Positions 55,777 through 62,000 of a stretch of 62,000 nucleotides of DNA are shown piece after piece. Source of the stretch: Cryptomeria japonica (Eukaryota; Streptophyta; Pinopsida; Cupressales; Cupressaceae); the NCBI RefSeq assembly GCF_030272615.1, contig NC_081414.1:780434119-780496118 (forward strand). Direction: 5' to 3'. Both the position numbers and the translations under genes were made by a program. Under the pieces are notes generated by a model. That model saw nothing but the letters and a program-made list of their open reading frames with translations, ran no database searches and was not told where the DNA came from. How positions within the stretch are numbered: the stretch's first letter is position 1; each line of letters begins with the position of its first letter.

Positions 55777-56179
55777 TCCCCACTGTGGTTTTTCCCATTT
55801 GGGTTTCCATATGAAAAATCTATATGTTATGGGTTGTGAGTTTTTCATGTGATGATTGTGTGATTCTGATTAAGTTAGATATGCATGCAGTGTTAAATGG
55901 TTGTGGTATTATTGATAAAAGTCATGCATTATTATATCGATGAAGTAGTCATCAAGATTTGAGATCTGTTGAATGTTCTCTCAAGTATTTTTGTTTAGCC
56001 AGTTTAGCTGTCTGAAGTATTTCTATTTAACTGATATTGCTATAGTTAAAGTACAGTGGTGAAGACAACCATTTAGCTGCATTTTAATATGATAAAGTGT
56101 TGAAGTAGTTTTTGTGTGTACTGATTCACCCCCCCTCTCAGTATCGGGTAGGACCTTAGTAGTTCATCATTATTCATCA
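55777..56179 (+). repeat. 3' LTR of B, second part
   Basis: Resumes with TCCCCACTGTGGTTTTTCCC and matches 42127-42529, ending TATTCATCA. Confidence 0.9.
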
Positions 56180-57340
56180 TTGATGATGAGGGGTAATGAT
56201 TATGACACGTATGCATGTTGTATGAGAAGAGTTTCAAAGTGTTTTTGGTGCATTGAGATAATAGTTTTTATCTTGGGAATGAGAAAGTATATTGCATGTA
56301 ATGCAAACCACGTGATGAGTTACAAAGTTGGATGAAGTGGTGATCAAGGAGCAGTCAAGGCTATCTTGAATGATGTGTAGAGATTGTTATGTAATCCAAT
56401 GGTCATACTTGAACTGACTTGTTTGTATTCTCTATAAGAGAATGAGGTTTTTGCTGTGTTACCGACCTATTGATTTATTTATAAGGTCGATGAGTTTTTT
56501 TGTTTTAGAGCTAGCAAAGTTTTAGTTGATTGTGGTTGTTGAACTGGATGATGTATCTACAGTTTGTGTAGGGTAGATAGGAGCATGAAAAGGATCTAGG
56601 TAAGCAAGTGTAGTTCTATTCAAATAGATCAGAAAACCCCTGTTGTTTTCTAACAATTATAGCAATAAAATCCCCTAACCGAGTAAGTTCTAACAAGCTT
56701 AGTGTTATTCAAATCCTCTAACCAGGTGGTCCATTAGCTTGGATTTCAAATCCTTAGCCGAGGTTACTCCTCACAAGGTATTGATTCTATTAGGGCATTA
56801 TAGTCAATCCCTTAACCGGGTGATCCCTAACAGGATCTGTTCTTAATAGGAATTTTTGTAAAGCTTTAACATGCTTGGCTCCTAACATGGCAAACTTTAT
56901 AAGAGTTCAGAATACTTGTGGGTACTCATCTCCATTGTGGTTTTTCCCATTTAGGTTTCCATGTCAAAAATATTGTGTCAAGTGGTGAATGTTTTTGTGG
57001 TTATTTTTACTATGGTTGAATTTATTAACTGCTTAATCCACTTTGATATATTATGTTTACCAGCAACAATCTAAAATGAGGTTTTAATTATGTCAGTAAA
57101 TTATTTGGATGTTTATGAGTTTCAAGTTGTTTTAATGTTAATCTATTATAACAATCAACCAGTTTAACTTGATAGTGATATTGCATTTATAGTTCAGTGG
57201 TTTAACTTGTCAGATTAGAGTTTTCTTTGAGAGGTTGATTCTGAGATTGGTGAAATTTTATATCAGTTTTCTATCTACTAATTCCCTCCCCCCCCCCTCT
57301 CAATAGTTGACTGGATCCTTATTCTTTCATCATACCATCA
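56180..57340 (+). repeat. 5' LTR of D, second part
   Basis: From 56290 it matches the host LTR at 31307-32331. Contains CTATAAGAGAATG near 56434 as a possible promoter, TAACCGGGTGATCC repeats (56660-56890), the GGTTTTTCCCATTTAGG block and a C-rich tail, ending ACCATCA. Confidence 0.85.
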
Positions 57341-57342
57341 AT

Positions 57343-57354
57343 TTGTATCATAGC
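57343..57354 (+). promoter_or_regulatory. Primer binding site of D
   Basis: TTGTATCATAGC, two bases after the LTR; related to TGGTATCAGAGC with two changes. Confidence 0.7.
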
Positions 57355-57410
57355 TTCTCAGGTTATTTAAGGTCTAAGCCTAACAGCTTGAGGTAAAGAT
57401 CTTGTAGAAC

Positions 57411-58430
57411 ATGATGAAGAAGGAAGGTCCAAAGTTTATTAGAGAGAACTACAGAATATGAAGCGATAGAATGAAAATTTATATCAAGAGTCTAGGAAGT
57501 CAATACTAGAAACATGGTGGTACTCAATATGTTGCACCTAGTGGGATTATGACTGATGATCAGAAGAAAGAGTAACAAGAAAATAATCAAACACTAGAGG
57601 CTATTATTAGTTCTTTGTCTGATCTGGAGTATGTAGATGTCCATGGTCTGGAGACTACATATGAGGAATGGAAGAAACTCGAAGAAATTTATAATGGTGA
57701 TGAACATGTTAAGATTGCCAAAGAAGAGAGTCTTAGAGGAAAGTTTGATGACATGCATATGGTTGAAGGTGAGAATATCCAACAATATGGTCAGAGGATA
57801 AAAGAGATAGTTGGTGAGATCAAGAGTGCTGGTGGTAAAGTGAAATATGCCACAGTGGTTAGTAAGGTGTTGACAACCCTGCTACTGGTCTACACTATCC
57901 GATTTGCAGCCATTTAGGAGCTAAAGTCAATTGACAAAACCAAGGTAACCCTTGACTCAATCATTGGTAAGCTTACTGCTTTTGAATTAAATGGTTATGA
58001 TGGTAGTGTTAAGAAATATGAGTCTCCATTTAGAGCTTCAGTTTCTAACCCATCTATGAGTAAGAGTAGCGAAGTCAGTCATAATTATGAATGTAGATCT
58101 AGCAGAGAAGTTGATGATGAAGACAGTTTGGTTGAGCTTGAAGAATTGTTGGCCAAGAGGTTTCCCAGAGAAATTGGTAAATACAGAGGTAAATTACCTT
58201 TGAAATGTTTTGCATGCAACAAGATTGGACACATTGCAGCTAACTGTCCTAATGGTGATAATGAGAACAAGTGTGAGAAGTTCAAGAAGTACAAAGGAAA
58301 AGGCAAAAGAGATTGTCTTATTGTAGTTGATGGTGGTATCACTGATGAAGAATATGAGGGTGATGCTAATGAAGACATTATTTTTGTAGCCATTAAAGAG
58401 GAGACATTTGATCAGAAAGATTTAATTTCA
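57411..58430 (+). pseudogene. Gag of copia element D
   Basis: ATG at 57411 or 57414 (MMKKEGPKF). Gag domain with EEWKKLEEIYNGDEHVKIAK and ENIQQYGQRIKEIVGEIK, then after TAGs (about 57507, 57573 and 57915) a complete zinc knuckle CFACNKIGHIAANC at 58207-58248. The frame then runs on into the protease without a stop. Gag binds and packages element RNA. Confidence 0.87.
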
Positions 58431-58823
58431 CGCATGGATAATTCTGATTATTGGATCATTGATAGTGGTTGTTCACATCACATGACCGATGACCAGAGTA
58501 AATTTCTTTCTTTGAAGGAATTTGATGGCAGAGTTGTGAGATTTGGTAATGAATCACCCTGCATGGTAAAAGGTAAGGGATTTGTCTCTCTTAATGGGAA
58601 GAGTAGTGCAAATGATGTCTACTGGGTTGAAGGATTAAAGCATAATCTTTTGAGTATTGCTCAACTCAATGACAAAGGATATCCATTGGAGTTTAAGAAT
58701 AGTATGTGCAAAATCTATGGGAGCAAAGATGAACTGATTGCAACCGGTAAGAAGAATAAAGGTAACTTGTTTCACCTAAATCCTAAAGTCAACAACTATT
58801 TAATTGCTAAAGTAGATGAGTAA
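58431..58823 (+). CDS. Protease and start of the pre-integrase region of D
   Basis: Part of a 255-codon open stretch (58056-58823). The protease active site is intact: WIIDSGCSHHMTDD (58453-58494). Then VVRFGNESPCMVKGKG, DVYWVEGLKHNLLSIAQLND and GNLFHLNPKV follow, the usual lead-in to the integrase zinc finger. A short deletion at about 58820 removes the WxWHxR...HLGH part seen (decayed) in B, and the frame changes. Confidence 0.85.
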   Translation, partial: RMDNSDYWIIDSGCSHHMTDDQSKFLSLKEFDGRVVRFGNESPCMVKGKGFVSLNGKSSANDVYWVEGLKHNLLSIAQLNDKGYPLEFKNSMCKIYGSKDELIATGKKNKGNLFHLNPKVNNYLIAKVDE

Positions 58824-59390
58824 TTCGAAGATAGTGAGATGTTTCCCTCAATTGGAAAAACCAGTTAATGCTCTATGTAAGGAATGTCAGTTGGGAAAGA
58901 TGACATCCTCAACTTTTAAGAGAAAATCTTTTTCACCAGAACATCTCTTAGATTTTGTTCATATAGACCTCTGTGGACCAATAAGGACCAAAAGTATTCA
59001 AGGTGATAGATATTTTATGATCTTCACCTATGATTGCTCAAGAATGATGTGGGTCACATTCTCAAAGGATAAATTAAAAGCATTTAGTAAGTTCAAGGCA
59101 TTCAAGGTCTTAGGTGAAAATGAGAGTGGTAAGATGATAAAGTGTCTAAGGACTAATCAAGGTGGTGAATTCACTTCTGTGGAATTCACTAGATATTGTG
59201 AAGAAAATGGTATCAAACAACAACTTTATGCATTGAGGAGACCATAGTAGAATGGTATTGTAGAGAGAAACAATCGATCATTTGTTGAAGCTTCTAGAAT
59301 GATGTTGATACAAGGAGGTGTAGCAAAAACTTTCTGGAGAGAAGCTGTCAACATAGTTGTCTACACTATGAACCAGATTTTGGTAAAAAG
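58816..59390 (+). pseudogene. Integrase core of D
   Basis: ALCKECQLGKMTSSTF, then LDFVHIDLCGPIRTKSIQGD (first Asp), LRTNQGGEFTSVEF (second Asp is Asn), and NGIVERNNRSFVEASRMMLI (Glu). Two adjacent TAG codons (59248-59253) stand exactly where copia integrases have two Gln (TPQQNG). A further shift at about 59395. Confidence 0.87.
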
Positions 59391-59914
59391 AGGTAAGTGA
59401 TAAGAATCCCTATGAATACTGGTATGGTAGATCACCTAATGTTAGTTATTTTAAGATATTTGGCAGAAAATGTTTTATTAAGAGAGATGACTATGTTACC
59501 AAGTTTGAGGCTAAAAGTGATGAAGGTATATTTCTCGGTTCCTCCACCAAGAGTAAGGCCTACAAATGCTACAACTACCAGATATAGATAATCATTGAGA
59601 GTGCTGATGTTCAAGTGGATGAGTATCCTAAAGTCTCAGGGGAGACTAGTGTGGAGAAAAAGGATGAAGATCCTTGCATTCTATTTTTGGAACTAGAACT
59701 GATGAAACCTCAAATTGGTAAAGAGAATGTTGTTGTACCAATTCAACTAGAACAAGTAGATTCAAAAGAAGATGATTTTAATGAAGAAGAAGAACCAAAA
59801 GATAATGATCATGTTATTCTGAGGTATGTGAGACTCAATCACAATCCTAGCTAGATTATTGGAGATAAGGATGTTGGACTATTAACCAGAAGAAGAATTA
59901 GAGAAAATTCTTGC
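59391..59914 (+). pseudogene. Integrase C-terminal region and spacer of D
   Basis: SPNVSYFKIFGRKCFIKRDD and EGIFLGSSTKSKAYKCYNY occur in one frame (59398-59588, then TAG). The acidic spacer 59615-59854 (VDSKEDDFNEEEEPKDND, then RYVRLNHNPS) precedes RT. Matches B's spacer at RYVRL. Confidence 0.75.
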
Positions 59915-60640
59915 ATGATCTCCACTATTGAGCCTAGAAATACTAAGGAAGCATTTGGAGATGATCATTGGATCAAATCTATGGAGGAGGAGCTTGATCA
60001 AATTGAGAAGAACAATACATGGACCCTAGTACCCAGACCGGTGAATAAAAATGTGATAGGTACTAAGTGGGTATTTAGGAACAAGTTGAATGAAGATGGT
60101 GTAGTAGTCTGGAACAAAGATAGACTAGTTTGCAAAGGTTATGCACATGAAGAAGGAGAATATTATTGTGATACTTTTGCACCAATTTCTGTACTGGAAG
60201 GTATCAGGACTTTACTTGCATTTGCTACATATAAGTGATTCAAAGTATATCATATCGATGTGAACTCAACATTTTTGAATGGATATTGGAAGAAGAAGTA
60301 TAGATTGATAAGCCAGATGGTTATTCTTTGACTGATTAAAAAGACATGGTATGAAAATTTCACAAGGCATTATATGGATTAAAGCAAGAACCTAGATTCT
60401 TGTATGAAAGGCTTCATTCACACCTAATGAAGATAGGTTTTCAAAGAACTAGTGAAGATGACTACATATATCTCAAATCTAAAGGAGATAAGATATTGGT
60501 TAGTGAAGTGTTTGTAGATGATATCATATTTGGAGGTAATGATGACTTGAGAAATGACTTTGCAAATGAAATAAAAAATGAGTTTGAAATGTCTCTAGTG
60601 GGAGAGATAAAAAATTTCATAGGCTTGCAAATACAATAAA
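59915..60640 (+). pseudogene. Reverse transcriptase of copia element D
   Basis: The frame 59915-60238 has WIKSMEEELDQIEKNNTWTL, VIGTKWVFRNKLNEDGVVVW and CDTFAPISVLEGIRTLLAFA. After a shift near 60285-60300, 60400-60639 has LHSHLMKIGFQRTSEDDYIY and FVDDIIFGGNDD (catalytic Asp pair, about 60511-60545). A TAA follows GLQIQ. All copia RT motifs are present but not in one frame. Confidence 0.9.
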
Positions 60641-61464
60641 TGAAGAGTGGTATTTTTATTACATAGTCTAAATATGTGAAAGAGGTATTAAAGACATTTG
60701 GTATGAGTGACTATAAACCAGTTGGGACACCAATGGTTATAGGTTGTAAATTGTCTAAGGAAGATGAAGACACATCTGTTGATGAAAAGGAGTACAGGTT
60801 AATGATTGGGAAATTGTACTATGTTGTTCACAATAGACCAGATATAGTTCATGTAGTTGGTCTAGTTGCTATATTTCAGAAGAATCCAAAGGAAACATAT
60901 TTGATAGCAACCAAGAGGATATTCAAATATTTGAAAGGAACTATTGACTATAGATTATGTTATCCATATGCAAGCAACTTTGATTTGAAGGTGTATATAG
61001 ATGTGAACTGGGCAGGTAATGTTGAAGATAGGAAAAGAACAACCGGTGGAGCATTCTTTCTTGGAGGAAGACTTGTTTCATGGAGTAGAAAGAAGCAGAG
61101 TTGTATATCATAGTCTGCTACTGAAGCTGAGTATGTTGCAACTTATATGAATTGTAACCAGGCTATCTAGATGGGGTAGATTCTGGAAGGCTTCAAGATG
61201 AAGTTTTCAAAACTTGTAAAGATCTTCTCTGACATTACCAGTGCCATAAGTATTTCCAAGAGCCTTGTTTTTCATGGAAAAACCAAGCATTTTGAATTGA
61301 AGTATCATTTCTTGAGGGAAAAAGTGCAGAGTAAATATGTGTTATTGGAGCATGTTTCTACCAAGGAGCATCTTGCAGATATCTTTACTAAACCTCTGCC
61401 TAAGACTACTTTTGAGTATCTTAGAAGTCAGCCAGGGGTTGTACCCCTTCATGAGGTCAATTGA
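60641..61464 (+). pseudogene. RNase H of copia element D
   Basis: YIDVNWAGNVEDRKRTTGGA (TDADWAG in relatives; first Asp kept, a neighbour changed), ATEAEYVATYMNCNQAI after TAG (CAG in B) at about 61111, FSDITSAISISKS (DN to DI), TKHFELKYHFLREKVQ and DIFTKPLPKTTFEYL. Ends at the natural TGA (61462-61464) with LHEVN, as in B. Confidence 0.87.
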
Positions 61465-61628
61465 GCATGATGTAGAGTACATCAATCCCATAGCTACTTG
61501 CAGAGTTTTACAACAAGATTGGTGTAGAGTGGAGTTATTCCACAGGGGGAGCATCAAGTTGTAGGTTGATGATGCTTAGTAGTGAAGTTTGACATTGCAT
61601 GTTTTACTTTAACTTTGGAATTGTTGTC

Positions 61629-61814
61629 AAAGGGAGAGAAGAACTATGTGATTATGGGGAGAAGAATTGTATGATTGACAAAGAGAAGGTCTATAGCCAG
61701 TTACCAGCTAGAGACAAGGAGAGTACATGGTAAAATATAAACCAAGATTCCTATTCACAATCATACCAATCAATGGTATTGATATTTGTATTGCCATCAA
61801 TGCCAGAGGGGGAG
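61629..61814 (+). promoter_or_regulatory. Duplicated polypurine tract of D
   Basis: AAAGGGAGAG at 61629-61638 and AGAGGGGGAG at 61805-61814, two bases before the 3' LTR. The stretch 61465-61816 has no gene. Confidence 0.75.
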
Positions 61815-61816
61815 AT

Positions 61817-62000
61817 TGTTGGAATTTGAATGAAAATTGCATTAATGAAATGTTATGTTGTCATTGATGTCAATTGTAACCAGTAATGGTGTTGTTATAA
61901 TGTTGTTTTGTAACCGGTAGGAAGAGCTAGTGAAGGGAATTGTAACTGGTAGGTGAGTTTGTGGAGTGAACCAGTATTGCTAAGAAGAAGTGAGTTGAAC
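61817..62000 (+). repeat. 3' LTR of D, partial at the window edge
   Basis: Starts TGTTGGAATTTGAATG and matches 34067-34250. It continues beyond the window. Confidence 0.85.

Larger units (their letters stand above)
34331..56179 (+). mobile_element. Element B: copia element containing nested A and C
   Basis: 5' LTR 34331-34439 plus 41209-42529 (split by A), primer site 42532, gag-PR-IN-RT-RNaseH 42601-46687, polypurine tracts at 46822-46831 and 47076-47085, 3' LTR 47088-48109 plus 55777-56179 (split by C). Rejoined LTR lengths are about 1430 and 1425 bases. The right flank TTGATG is close to the left flank TGATA, so the TSD is not exact. Confidence 0.9.
34067..62000 (+). mobile_element. Element D: copia element with nested B, running off the right edge
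   Basis: 5' LTR in two parts (34067-34330 and 56180-57340), primer site at 57342, gag-PR-IN-RT-RNaseH (57411-61464), polypurine tracts (61629-61638 and 61805-61814), 3' LTR from 61817. The identity of the first part is shown by its match with 61834-62000 (GCATTAATGAAATGTTATG). B (34331-56179) sits in the 5' LTR. The order PR-IN-RT is that of Ty1/copia. Confidence 0.88.

Overview
This window looks like the repeat-packed space between genes in a large plant nuclear genome. I found no host gene, rRNA, tRNA, CRISPR array or prokaryotic signal. Nearly every base can be assigned to LTR retrotransposons (Ty1/copia-like and Ty3/gypsy-like) or to one LINE, all decayed by stops and frameshifts. The very large, old, nested elements suggest a seed plant with a big genome, perhaps a gymnosperm; that taxon call is weak inference.

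The layout is a set of elements inserted into one another, ordered from matching LTR ends, target-site duplications (TSDs) and host sequence that resumes on the far side. Left half: element E (1-1546, plus strand, only its 3' end visible) sits in the 3' LTR of gypsy element G. G (minus strand, 1547-31306) has LTRs of about 5.8 kb and carries gag, protease, an extra RNase H, RT and RNase H. G is split by gypsy element H (minus, 9615-22887, TSD GTTTC), whose 3' LTR is split by a LINE (plus, 10622-14416, 12-bp TSD). G itself lies inside an LTR of a D-family copia element (31307-32331), which abuts a gypsy fragment called I (32332-34066, minus).

Right half: copia element D (plus, 34067 to beyond 62000) has its 5' LTR split by copia element B (34331-56179). 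B's 5' LTR is split by element A (34440-41203, near-perfect 5-bp TSD), and B's 3' LTR is split by element C (48110-55771, TSD ATTCA). B and D encode gag-PR-IN-RT-RNaseH. A and C (and E, by its tail) have the same kind of ends, a tRNA-Met-type primer site and the same polypurine tract, but no pol. They carry a zinc-knuckle gag and a second reading frame of about 1050 codons that I do not recognise.

The most notable content is this unrecognised long ORF, which is conserved between A and C and lies behind an intergenic segment with a TATA box. A second sense-strand ORF of about 1200 codons lies wholly inside the giant LTR of G. The two ORF types share a layout (helical N-terminal region, basic linker, coiled-coil C-terminus) and may be remotely related. 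A 13-bp inverted repeat brackets the polypurine tract and LTR start in all five copia-type families. Most in-frame stops look like CAG to TAG changes, as expected from deamination of methylated CHG sites.
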